A stretch of DNA of 6,071 bases, taken from the NCBI GenBank assembly GCA_903904765.1, contig CAIVEA010000643.1, positions 1 to 6,071 of the forward strand. Direction: 5' to 3'. Positions 1-6,071 of this stretch are shown here, one piece after another. The position numbers and the translations under genes are program-made. How positions within the stretch are numbered: the first letter of the stretch is position 1; each line of letters opens with the position of its first letter. The stretch is from an uncultured Chloroflexota bacterium (lineage in GTDB: Bacteria > Chloroflexota > Anaerolineae > Aggregatilineales > Phototrophicaceae). The notes under the pieces are model-generated. The model did not search any database. It saw nothing but the letters and a program-made list of their open reading frames with translations, and was not told the DNA's origin.

Positions 1-1485
1 ATCCTGCGTAGCAACGAAAACCGCTTGAAAATGATCTTGCAAGGCACGCAGGCCGGCACATGGGAATGGAATATCGTCACGGGCGAGAATTTTTACAACG
101 AACGCTGGGCCGAGATGCTCGGTTACAAACTGGAAGAAATTAGCCCAGCCAGCACCCAAACGTGGGAAAACCTGTGTCATCCGGGCGATCTCGCCATCTC
201 CAATGAACGCCAGAAACGCCATTTTGCAGGCGAAACCCCGTACTATGAATGCGAACTGCGGATGATGCACAAGGATGGCTACTGGGTGTGGATATGGAAC
301 CGAGGGCGCATCACCGAATGGTCAGCGGACGGCAAGCCCACGCGCATGTCCGGCATCCATCTGGACATCACCGAGCGCAAACGCGCCGAACAAGCGTTGC
401 GCGAAAGCGAAGAAAAATTCCGTTCGTTCATCGAATCTGCGCCCATCTCGTCCTTCATCACCAACGATTCGGGCAAGATCATTCTGGCGAACAAAGAAGC
501 CGCGCACATCTTCGGCTATCAACAGGCTGAACTCATTGGCCTGTCTTTCGATGAACTCGTCCCGGAAATCGTCCGCAACATCCCTGCGGGCAAACCCGAT
601 TTACCGGAAACCGACGAAGAATACCGCATGGATACGCTGGAAGTGATCGCCCGCCGCAAAAACGGCACCACTTTCCCGTGTGAGATTCAGTTGAGTTCGA
701 TCAATCTGGAACCCTCACCGCTGGTCATCAGTTTCGCGTTGGACATCACCCACCGCAAAGAAGCAGAACAAGCGTTGACGCAAGCGTTGGAACGCGAAAA
801 AGAGCTAGGCGAACTAAAATCGCGCTTCGTATTCACCGCCTCGCACGAGTTTCGCACACCACTGGCCGCCATCCTGTCCACAGCAGAAAACCTGAGCGCC
901 TACCGCGAGAAGATGACACCTGACCAAATCGAAACTCGCTTGCTGAAAATCAAGATGCAAGTCCAGCACATGCGAAACATCATGGACGATATTCTGCAAC
1001 TGGCACGGATTCAAGAAGGCAGGGTGGAGTTAAAGCCCAACGTAGGCAATATTGACCTGCTATGCCGCGAGATTGTGGACGAATTCACCACGCAACCGGG
1101 CAATCAGGGGCGCATTCGCTACAGCGCCAACACGCCGCACACCACCTTTAACTACGACGAGCGTCTGGTGCGGCAGATGGTCAACAACCTGCTCTCGAAT
1201 GCGCTCAAGTATTCAGGCGACAACAAGCCCGTTGAATTGAGCCTGTCACGCGATGACACCTACATGATTTTGAGCTTCAAGGATGAAGGGATCGGAATCC
1301 CGCCAGATGACATGAACCACCTGTTTGAGCCGTTCCACCGTGCCGCCAATGTGGGGACGATCTCCGGCACAGGGTTGGGACTGAACATCGTCAAAAAGAT
1401 CGTGGAGATGCATGCAGGAACGATCATGCCACAAAGTACCGTCGGTGTGGGCACGACCATTATTGTGCAACTGCCCCTCGTGTGA
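1..1485 (+). CDS. PAS/PAS sensor histidine kinase, C-terminal part (5' end outside window)
   Basis: This is a two-component sensor kinase that autophosphorylates on a histidine and passes the phosphate to an unseen response regulator. Reading from base 1 (494 codons visible), residues 9-125 form a PAS/PAC domain of the PAS_3 kind (GTWEW, then DITERKRAEQAL). Residues about 137-252 form a second PAS ending in DITHRKEAEQAL, followed by a short helical linker. The HisKA box SHEFRTPL has its phospho-acceptor at His282 (bases 844-846). The ATPase domain follows, with N box MVNNLLSNALKYS (Asn400), G1 DEGIGIP (428-434), F box LFEPF and G2 GTGLGLNIV (456-464). All kinase motifs are intact. The frame is open to base 1, and its first residues look like the linker leaving an earlier PAS or sensor domain, so the TTG at 25 is probably not the true start. 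No membrane segment or receiver domain is visible. The ligand is unknown. The next gene, glgB, is on the same strand 96 bases downstream. Confidence 0.93.
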   Translation: MLRSNENRLKMILQGTQAGTWEWNIVTGENFYNERWAEMLGYKLEEISPASTQTWENLCHPGDLAISNERQKRHFAGETPYYECELRMMHKDGYWVWIWNRGRITEWSADGKPTRMSGIHLDITERKRAEQALRESEEKFRSFIESAPISSFITNDSGKIILANKEAAHIFGYQQAELIGLSFDELVPEIVRNIPAGKPDLPETDEEYRMDTLEVIARRKNGTTFPCEIQLSSINLEPSPLVISFALDITHRKEAEQALTQALEREKELGELKSRFVFTASHEFRTPLAAILSTAENLSAYREKMTPDQIETRLLKIKMQVQHMRNIMDDILQLARIQEGRVELKPNVGNIDLLCREIVDEFTTQPGNQGRIRYSANTPHTTFNYDERLVRQMVNNLLSNALKYSGDNKPVELSLSRDDTYMILSFKDEGIGIPPDDMNHLFEPFHRAANVGTISGTGLGLNIVKKIVEMHAGTIMPQSTVGVGTTIIVQLPLV

Positions 1486-1497
1486 AATGCGCCCCAA

Positions 1498-1528
1498 TTG
1501 GGTAAACAGGGCATCCACACGGTACAAT
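1498..1528 (+). promoter_or_regulatory. weak sigma70-type promoter candidate for glgB
   Basis: TACAAT at 1523-1528 matches five of six bases of the -10 consensus. The best -35 partner is TTGGGT at 1498-1503, but the 19-base spacer is longer than the preferred 17. Transcription would begin near 1535, giving a leader of about 47 bases before the glgB start. A 10-bp palindrome, CCCAATTGGG (1493-1502), overlaps the -35 position and could be an operator or chance. There is no hairpin plus T-run terminator after the kinase gene, so read-through from upstream is equally possible. Confidence 0.25.
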
Positions 1529-1566
1529 AGGCCATCTGGTCGTATTTGTATCTGTTGCATTAGCAC

Positions 1567-1572
1567 AGGGAG
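1567..1572 (+). promoter_or_regulatory. ribosome binding site of glgB
   Basis: AGGGAG lies 9 bases before the ATG at 1582, a normal Shine-Dalgarno distance. An in-frame TAG at 1561-1563 sits just upstream, and no other ATG, GTG, TTG or CTG codon falls between it and 1582. The start is therefore fixed by both the stop and the binding site. Confidence 0.8.
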
Positions 1573-1581
1573 CAATACCCG

Positions 1582-3789
1582 ATGAGTATTCCGTTGCACC
1601 CGAATACCCTGCACGCCCTGCTCACCGGAAATCACGGTGCGCCATTTGATGTTCTCGGCCCGCACCCACAAGAGGATGGCAGTACCCTGCTCCGCGCCTT
1701 CCGTCCCCATGCCGCCAGCCTGACCGTTGTCCACAGTGACGGGCGCAAGCTGCCGCTTCAGCGCGTGTTTGACGAGGGCATCTACGAACTAACCGCCGAA
1801 GGCGAGTGGACTGCCGGACAATACCACTATGAAGAAGTGACCTACAACGGTCATGAACTTAGCTTTGCCGACCCGTATGCGTTCCCCTCGCAGCTCACCG
1901 ATTTCGACATTTACCTGTTGCGCGAAGGCAAGCATCTGTATAGCTACGAGAAGTTGGGCGCTCACGTTCGCGAGATTGACGGTGTGCGTGGCGTGAGCTT
2001 TGTGGTATGGGCACCCAATGCTCGTCGCATGAGTGTGGTTGGCAACTTCAATGGCTGGGATGCGCGGCTGCACCCGATGCGCTTGTTGGGCGAAAGCGGC
2101 CTGTGGGAACTGTTCATCCCCGGCCTGAACGCGGGCGAAGTCTATCGCTACGACCTGCTCTCGCACAATCAAGGCTACCACGCCATGAAGACCGATCCCT
2201 ACGGATTCTTTGCGGAAGTGCGCCCTGCCAACGCTTCTATCGTGTACGACATTAACCAGTATCAGTGGGCAGATGAAGCGTGGATGACTGCACGCCCCGC
2301 ACGCAAGAACCTGACCTCACCCATGTCCATCCTCGAAGTGCATCTCGGTTCATGGCGGCGCACCCCTGCCAATGAATTCCTGACCTACCGCCAGCTGGCC
2401 GACGAACTGGTAACGTATGTCCGCGACATGGGCTACACGCATATCGAACTGCTGCCCGTCACCGAACACCCGCTGGATGCCTCGTGGGGCTATCAGGTCA
2501 CAGGCTACTACGCCCCTACCAGCCGCTTCGGTACACCCGATGATTTCATGTATCTGGTTGACCAGTGCCACCAGAACCACATCGGCGTGCTGCTGGACTG
2601 GGTTCCGGCGCACTTCCCCAAAGACGGTCACGCCCTGAGCTACTTCGATGGCACACATCTATACTCTCACGAAGATGCGCGGCGCGGCGAACAGTTGGAC
2701 TGGGGAACGTATGTCTTTAACTACGGACGCAACGAGGTGCGGAACTTCCTCATCTCTAACGCGCTGTTCTGGCTGAAGCACTACCATCTGGACGGCCTGC
2801 GCGTGGATGCCGTGTCCTCCATGCTCTATCTGGATTTCTCGCGCCCCGCAGATGGCTGGCTGCCCAACAAATACGGTGGTCGCGAAAACATTGACGCGAT
2901 TGAGTTCATGCGCGAACTGAACACCGTCGTCCATGCCGAAGCCCCCGGTACGGTCATGATCGCCGAAGAATCGACCTCGTGGCCGATGGTGTCGCGCCCG
3001 ACGTATGTGGGCGGGCTGGGCTTCACGCTCAAATGGGATATGGGCTGGATGCACGACACGCTCAAATATGTGCAGAAAGACCCGATTCACCGCCGCTATC
3101 ATCATAATCAGGTGACGTTCTCGATGTTCTACGCCTTCAGCGAGAACTTCATTCTGTCGCTCTCGCATGATGAAGTGGTGCATGGCAAAGGCTCGCTCAT
3201 CAATAAAATTCCCGGCGACTGGTGGCAGAAGTTCGCCACACTGCGCCTGTTGTTCGGCTATCAGTACACCCATTCCGGCAAGAAACTGAACTTCATGGGG
3301 CAGGAATTCGGTCAGTGGCGCGAATGGAGCGAGGCGCGGGCGCTGGACTGGAACTTGCTGGAACTGCCCACGCATCAGGGGATGCAACGCTGGACACGCG
3401 ACCTGAACCTGTTCTATAAAGCGCAACCGGCGCTGTGGGAACGCGATCTGGACTGGGAAGGCTTCCAGTGGATCGAAGCCAACGATGCCGACAACAGCAC
3501 CTTCAGCTATATGCGGTTCGCGCAGGATCGGGACGATTTCGTGGTGGTGGTCTGCAACTTCACGCCTGTCCCCATCTACCATTACCGCCTCGGCGTGCCG
3601 GAAGCGGGTCACTACAAAGAACTGCTCAATAGCGACTCGGCGCATTACGGCGGCGGCGATGTGGGCAACAACGGCGGGGTACAAAGCAAGGCACAGCAAT
3701 GGCGCGAATGGGCGAACACGCTGGAGATCACCGTCCCGCCGCTAGGGATGGTCGTGTTCAAACTGGAACGTCCGCAGGCCGCACCGTAA
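1582..3789 (+). CDS. glgB: 1,4-alpha-glucan (glycogen) branching enzyme, GH13
   Basis: This cytoplasmic enzyme cuts an alpha-1,4 glucan chain and rejoins it through an alpha-1,6 bond, making the branches of glycogen. At 735 residues it is full length (the E. coli enzyme is 728). The N-terminal N1 domain (about 1-110) carries the typical HGAPFDVLGPH segment. A CBM48 domain follows (about 130-215; VVWAPNA at 141-147, GNFNGWD at 154-160). Then comes LEVHLGSW (251-258), which opens the catalytic barrel. GH13 region I is DWVPAHFP (Asp339, His344), region II is GLRVDAV with nucleophile Asp409, region III is MIAEES with acid/base Glu462, and region IV is LSHDEV with Asp530. These sit at a constant +4 offset from E. 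coli D335, D405, E458 and D526, so there is no internal gap in the core. The C-terminal beta domain ends with PPLGMVVFKL. The start is set by a good ribosome binding site and an in-frame stop just upstream. No other glycogen gene is in the window. The gene converges on the transpeptidase gene. Confidence 0.98.
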   Translation: MSIPLHPNTLHALLTGNHGAPFDVLGPHPQEDGSTLLRAFRPHAASLTVVHSDGRKLPLQRVFDEGIYELTAEGEWTAGQYHYEEVTYNGHELSFADPYAFPSQLTDFDIYLLREGKHLYSYEKLGAHVREIDGVRGVSFVVWAPNARRMSVVGNFNGWDARLHPMRLLGESGLWELFIPGLNAGEVYRYDLLSHNQGYHAMKTDPYGFFAEVRPANASIVYDINQYQWADEAWMTARPARKNLTSPMSILEVHLGSWRRTPANEFLTYRQLADELVTYVRDMGYTHIELLPVTEHPLDASWGYQVTGYYAPTSRFGTPDDFMYLVDQCHQNHIGVLLDWVPAHFPKDGHALSYFDGTHLYSHEDARRGEQLDWGTYVFNYGRNEVRNFLISNALFWLKHYHLDGLRVDAVSSMLYLDFSRPADGWLPNKYGGRENIDAIEFMRELNTVVHAEAPGTVMIAEESTSWPMVSRPTYVGGLGFTLKWDMGWMHDTLKYVQKDPIHRRYHHNQVTFSMFYAFSENFILSLSHDEVVHGKGSLINKIPGDWWQKFATLRLLFGYQYTHSGKKLNFMGQEFGQWREWSEARALDWNLLELPTHQGMQRWTRDLNLFYKAQPALWERDLDWEGFQWIEANDADNSTFSYMRFAQDRDDFVVVVCNFTPVPIYHYRLGVPEAGHYKELLNSDSAHYGGGDVGNNGGVQSKAQQWREWANTLEITVPPLGMVVFKLERPQAAP

Positions 3790-3799
3790 CAACCGCTTG

Positions 3800-3835
3800 C
3801 CCTCATCCCCATCCCTTCTCCACTTGGGAGAAGGG
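3800..3835. repeat. C/G-rich palindromic element, possible dispersed repeat
   Basis: A perfect 9-bp inverted repeat (CCCTTCTCC at 3813-3821, GGAGAAGGG at 3827-3835) encloses the 5-base loop ACTTG. It is preceded by the pyrimidine-rich CCCTCATCCCCAT (3800-3812). It starts 11 bases after the glgB stop. No T-run follows it on either strand, so it is not a textbook intrinsic terminator, though the hairpin could protect the 3' end of the glgB mRNA. The CCCTCATCCCCA...CTTCTCC...GGGAGAAGGG pattern resembles palindromes that I recall as widely dispersed in Chloroflexota and some other genomes. Copy number in this genome cannot be seen from one window. Confidence 0.55.
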
Positions 3836-3837
3836 TG

Positions 3838-3869
3838 CAAAACAAAAGGACACAACTCCCGTTGTGTCC
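3838..3869 (-). terminator. intrinsic terminator of the L,D-transpeptidase gene
   Basis: Read on the minus strand, GGACACAAC (3869-3861) and GTTGTGTCC (3856-3848) form a perfect 9-bp stem with the 4-base loop GGGA. The T-rich run TTTTGTTTTG (3847-3838) follows directly. The stem begins 39 bases past the transpeptidase stop codon, a normal place for a Rho-independent terminator. On the plus strand the same hairpin has no T-run after it, so it should work mainly for the minus-strand gene. The element may itself be a dispersed repeat placed between convergent genes. Confidence 0.65.
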
Positions 3870-3907
3870 CTACGCAAAACCCATTCTCTTTGTGTTGAGG
3901 GAGTGGA

Positions 3908-5584
3908 TTATGCCTGAATCTCCACCACCACGCCCGTCTCCGCCCAGTTGTACAGCGCCTGCACGTTCTCGTTGCTCAGCAAGATGCAGCCATACGTTAC
4001 CCGCGTGCCGAGGCTGTTCGTCCACAAAATCTGGCTACCGCCGCGTGTGGGGAAGCCGTGAAAGCCGTTGGTAAAATCCGCGCCGGGGATAGGTTGGTAC
4101 ACGCCCATGAAGTACGGCATCCACAGATTCCAGTTACCCGCATAGGCGTTCGGCTCGTGCGAGATGACCTGATACACGCCCGGCCATGTCGGGCTGTCGC
4201 TGATTCCAGTGCTGGTAGACCAGTCCCATTTCAACGTGCCATTCTCATACACCCGCGTGCGCTGTTCACGCATACTGACCACGATGCGCTTATCGGGATC
4301 GGGCGCATACGGCAGGAAGGTATCCGGCGTGGGAATAGTGATAACCTGCCCCGCCGAAACGCCCCCTAGCCCGCCGTTGGCCTGCACAATGTACAGGTAC
4401 GGTACGCCGTAATCCCAAGCGATGCTGATGATCGTTTCGCCCGGTTGAACTGTGTGCTGGACATCGTGATGGTAAACCCGTGCAGCAGCCACCGTTTGCT
4501 GGTTGCTCACGGCAGTTTGCAGCGCCGCCACCGCCTCGTCCCATTTCATGTAGCGGCTGCTATCCAGCACATTCGCCGCCACCGCCGTGAAATATGCTCG
4601 CGCCGCCGCATCTTCCAGTTGTAAGCGCAGACCGCTGGCGCTGCTCGCATCCGGTTCGGCGCGCAGCCAGCCCGCCCATTGTTCGGGGGGCGCAGGCCAG
4701 TACACCGAGTCGCCTGTGACCGGATCGTAAGCGCGGAGTTCCAGCGGATTTGCCAGAATCGCCCGCGCCGTCTCCAGCATGGGCGCAGCATCCGTGATGG
4801 TGGGCGGGATGGAAGTCATCACCAGTTTGAGCGTTCCGTCGCGCAGCGCAGCGCCGGGGTCAGCCGCCACCGCCGCCGCTGTCGCGCTCACATCCACCAC
4901 GCGCCCCGGCTGAGCGTCCGTCGTCCCCAACACGCCATCCGTGAAGCGCACCCCGGCATTCACTGGCGGCTGATCGAAGCTAGCGGCCAGCGCCGTCAGG
5001 CCAGCGGTCAGCGCGTCCGCATCCACGCGCACAACGGGATGCACGTTGGTGCGTCCGATGAACGCCGTCAGCACCGTGCTGAACTGCGAACGCCCCTGTG
5101 CGTAGGCTTCGGCAGATGTCGCCGTCGCATCCAGCGTCAGCCCCAAATCGGTCAGCGCGATATGTTGTTCGCGGGATGTGCTGATGTCCTGCACGCGAAT
5201 GGTCGTCCATTCGGCGTTCAGCCGCGCTTCGGCTTCCCGTACCGACAGACCACCGAGCGCCACACCACCCGCCCGCACCCCCGGCAAAATGCCAGAAGCG
5301 TACACCAACCCCACACCCAGAGTTAGTGCCGCACAACTCATCAGCGAAAACACCAGCAAGCCAACGCCCGCCCACAACAGCACCCGCCGCGAAAGGCGCG
5401 GCGCACTAGCGCGACGTGCAGGCAGAGGCCGCGCAGGAGACGGATAGGCCAGCGGCGGCACGGGCAGCGGGCGCGGCGCGTTCGCAGGATGCGAAACACG
5501 GGGCGCACGATGCACGCGGAAAGGCTGCGTCCGTCCGCCCTGTGCCTGAAACGAAGCGGGTTTGGGTGAAACAGGTCGGTTCAT
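3908..5584 (-). CDS. membrane-anchored L,D-transpeptidase with peptidoglycan-binding repeats and LysM
   Basis: This is a likely cell-wall enzyme of the YkuD family, which uses a cysteine to make 3-3 crosslinks in peptidoglycan or to attach proteins to it. Order in the 558 residues: a Pro/Arg-rich cytoplasmic tail (1-67, no Asp or Glu); one membrane anchor (about 68-95); VanW/PG_binding_4-type repeats (about 100-200 and 205-345; GVRAGGVALGGLSVREAEARL, PGRVVDV); a LysM (about 376-418; HTVQPGETIISIAWDYGV); and a YkuD domain (about 431-556). The catalytic pair appears to be His509 and Cys533. The usual SHGC-I-R/N box reads TYGCILL here, with Tyr531 where the second His normally is, and His-to-Cys spacing is 24. 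The catalytic part should lie outside the membrane. ATG 5584 is the first start after an in-frame TGA (5617-5615), although no clear Shine-Dalgarno precedes it. The gene follows a flippase-like gene on the same strand and ends at a strong terminator. The family call is firm; whether it crosslinks or only binds wall is less certain. Confidence 0.9.
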   Translation of the reverse strand: MNRPVSPKPASFQAQGGRTQPFRVHRAPRVSHPANAPRPLPVPPLAYPSPARPLPARRASAPRLSRRVLLWAGVGLLVFSLMSCAALTLGVGLVYASGILPGVRAGGVALGGLSVREAEARLNAEWTTIRVQDISTSREQHIALTDLGLTLDATATSAEAYAQGRSQFSTVLTAFIGRTNVHPVVRVDADALTAGLTALAASFDQPPVNAGVRFTDGVLGTTDAQPGRVVDVSATAAAVAADPGAALRDGTLKLVMTSIPPTITDAAPMLETARAILANPLELRAYDPVTGDSVYWPAPPEQWAGWLRAEPDASSASGLRLQLEDAAARAYFTAVAANVLDSSRYMKWDEAVAALQTAVSNQQTVAAARVYHHDVQHTVQPGETIISIAWDYGVPYLYIVQANGGLGGVSAGQVITIPTPDTFLPYAPDPDKRIVVSMREQRTRVYENGTLKWDWSTSTGISDSPTWPGVYQVISHEPNAYAGNWNLWMPYFMGVYQPIPGADFTNGFHGFPTRGGSQILWTNSLGTRVTYGCILLSNENVQALYNWAETGVVVEIQA

Positions 5585-5603
5585 AAGCTGCCGAATCGGT
5601 CTA

Positions 5604-5623
5604 TTGAACTTGTTTCAACTATA
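5604..5623 (-). promoter_or_regulatory. possible promoter/operator before the L,D-transpeptidase
   Basis: The 107-base gap between the flippase-like stop and the transpeptidase start is long enough for a separate promoter. On the minus strand TATAGT (5623-5618) resembles a -10 box, but no good -35 sits 16-18 bases upstream. Immediately after it is a 5-bp inverted repeat, TTGAA-5-TTCAA (5618-5604), in the place where an operator or the first transcribed bases would be. The rest of the gap (5624-5691) shows nothing I can name. Confidence 0.2.
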
Positions 5624-5691
5624 CACCCGCTGGCGCAACGCAGGGGGCGATCATCTGCCAAGCGTCAGACAGTCGTGGGGAGGTGGAGTAT

Positions 5692-6071
5692 CTACCCACC
5701 CGCCCAATCGGTGTGCAGGTCGCGCTTCCAGATGCGCCGAATCAGGTGGCCGCCGGGTAGCGCCCCCGTCAGACGATACAGCAAATCCCAATCATCCGTC
5801 GCCAGCGCCCGCAGCAGCAGCCCCGCCCCTACATAGGCCACCAGCCCCGCCGGAATGCCCACCAGCGCGGCATCCCGGAGCATGACCATCACCAGCGCCG
5901 CCACCGCGCCCGCCCCGACCAACCGCGCCGCTTGCAGCATGAACCGCCGGAGCGACCATCCCGGCGCACGGAACAAAATCAGCAGCGAGAGCAGCACGTA
6001 CAACTCAGCGCAGACCGAGGCGAACGGCGCACCCACCACGCCAAAGCGCGGCAAGAACAGCAGCAGCAGCA
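5692..6071 (-). CDS. polysaccharide flippase-like membrane protein, C-terminal fragment
   Basis: Only the last 126 codons are inside the window; the frame is still open at the right edge, so the start is missing. The visible part begins with a leucine run (LLLLFLP) encoded by a short CAG/CTG repeat at 6058-6071. It continues with FGVVGAPFASVCAELYVLL, a pattern typical of the late helices of Wzx/RfbX-type exporters, which flip lipid-linked sugar units across the membrane. Two further hydrophobic stretches follow (VGAGAVAALVMVML and LVGIPAGLVAYVGAGLLL). A basic cytoplasmic tail then ends in WKRDLHTDWAGG. The TTG at 6054 is an internal Leu codon, not a start. The gene lies upstream of the transpeptidase on the same strand, in keeping with an envelope or exopolysaccharide cluster. 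MurJ or another MOP-superfamily transporter is the main alternative, and the short fragment does not settle it. Confidence 0.7.
   Translation of the reverse strand, partial: LLLLFLPRFGVVGAPFASVCAELYVLLSLLILFRAPGWSLRRFMLQAARLVGAGAVAALVMVMLRDAALVGIPAGLVAYVGAGLLLRALATDDWDLLYRLTGALPGGHLIRRIWKRDLHTDWAGG

Noticed and set aside
25..27. TTG as the start of the sensor kinase
   Set aside because: The frame is open to base 1, and the residues before it (SNENRL) fit the linker that precedes a PAS domain, so the gene most likely begins outside the window.
1493..1502. Palindrome CCCAATTGGG after the kinase gene as a terminator
   Set aside because: The stem would be 3 G/C pairs, with AATT as the loop, and no T-run follows. 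It is at most a weak operator candidate.
1246..1734. 162-codon minus-strand frame across the kinase end, the gap and the glgB start
   Set aside because: It overlaps two well-supported genes on the other strand and shows no domain signature or plausible ribosome binding site context.
2659..3699. 346-codon open frame on the minus strand inside glgB
   Set aside because: It is wholly antisense to conserved GH13 sequence with all catalytic motifs. The translated product is rich in His/Val/Arg without recognisable motifs, as expected of a codon-bias shadow.
4679..5326. 215-codon plus-strand open frame opposite the transpeptidase gene
   Set aside because: It has no recognisable motif and an Arg/His/Gln-rich composition typical of a shadow in G/C-rich DNA. 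The minus-strand frame there encodes recognisable peptidoglycan-binding repeats.
5333..5335. Lipobox-like LMSC with Cys84 in the transpeptidase anchor
   Set aside because: It is 84 residues from the start and in the middle of a hydrophobic stretch that continues after the Cys, so a plain membrane anchor fits better than a lipoprotein signal.
5562..5885. 107-codon plus-strand frame starting near the transpeptidase start
   Set aside because: It runs antisense over the flippase-like coding end, and its second half is a Pro/Ala-rich low-complexity translation of G/C-rich sequence.
6058..6071. CAG trinucleotide repeat at the right edge
   Set aside because: It has only four full units and is explained by a leucine run in a membrane helix of the flippase-like protein. 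It is cut by the window edge, so its full length is unknown.
1..6071. tRNA, rRNA, CRISPR array, transposase or phage genes
   Set aside because: I looked for cloverleaf-like segments, regularly spaced repeats and transposase or integrase motifs, and found none outside the coding regions described.

Overview
The window holds four protein genes and no RNA gene, CRISPR array or insertion sequence that I can support. Gene content and style suggest a Chloroflexota bacterium, perhaps Anaerolineae. This rests on three things: a PAS/PAS sensor kinase with the SHEFRTPL phosphorylation box, an L,D-transpeptidase with VanW-type peptidoglycan-binding repeats, LysM and an atypical TYGC active site, and interspersed-repeat-like palindromes between genes. 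It is an inference from recalled family resemblance, not a search. Sampled lines are about 47-55% G+C in the sensor kinase and early glgB, and up to 75-78% in the right-hand genes.

Plus strand, left half: positions 1-1485 are the C-terminal part of a multi-PAS sensor histidine kinase whose beginning lies outside the window. After a 96-base gap with a weak promoter candidate and a clear ribosome binding site, 1582-3789 is a complete glycogen branching enzyme, glgB. All four GH13 catalytic regions are intact. No other glycogen gene is present, so a link between kinase and glgB is only positional.

Convergent junction, 3790-3907: two perfect 9-bp-stem hairpins lie between the stop codons of glgB and the transpeptidase. 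One, read on the minus strand, is followed by a T-rich run and looks like an intrinsic terminator for the transpeptidase. The other resembles a dispersed C/G-rich palindrome.

Minus strand, right half: a multi-membrane protein resembling the C-terminus of a polysaccharide (Wzx-type) flippase runs in from the right edge and stops at 5692. After 107 bases comes a membrane-anchored L,D-transpeptidase (5584-3908). Together they look like a cell-envelope cluster: one would move lipid-linked glycan across the membrane, and the other would act on, or anchor to, the wall outside.

The window is mostly ordinary housekeeping and envelope content. The parts most worth a second look are the atypical transpeptidase active site, its long acid-free Pro/Arg-rich cytoplasmic tail, and the two palindromes at the convergent junction. 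I see no convincing undescribed multi-gene system.
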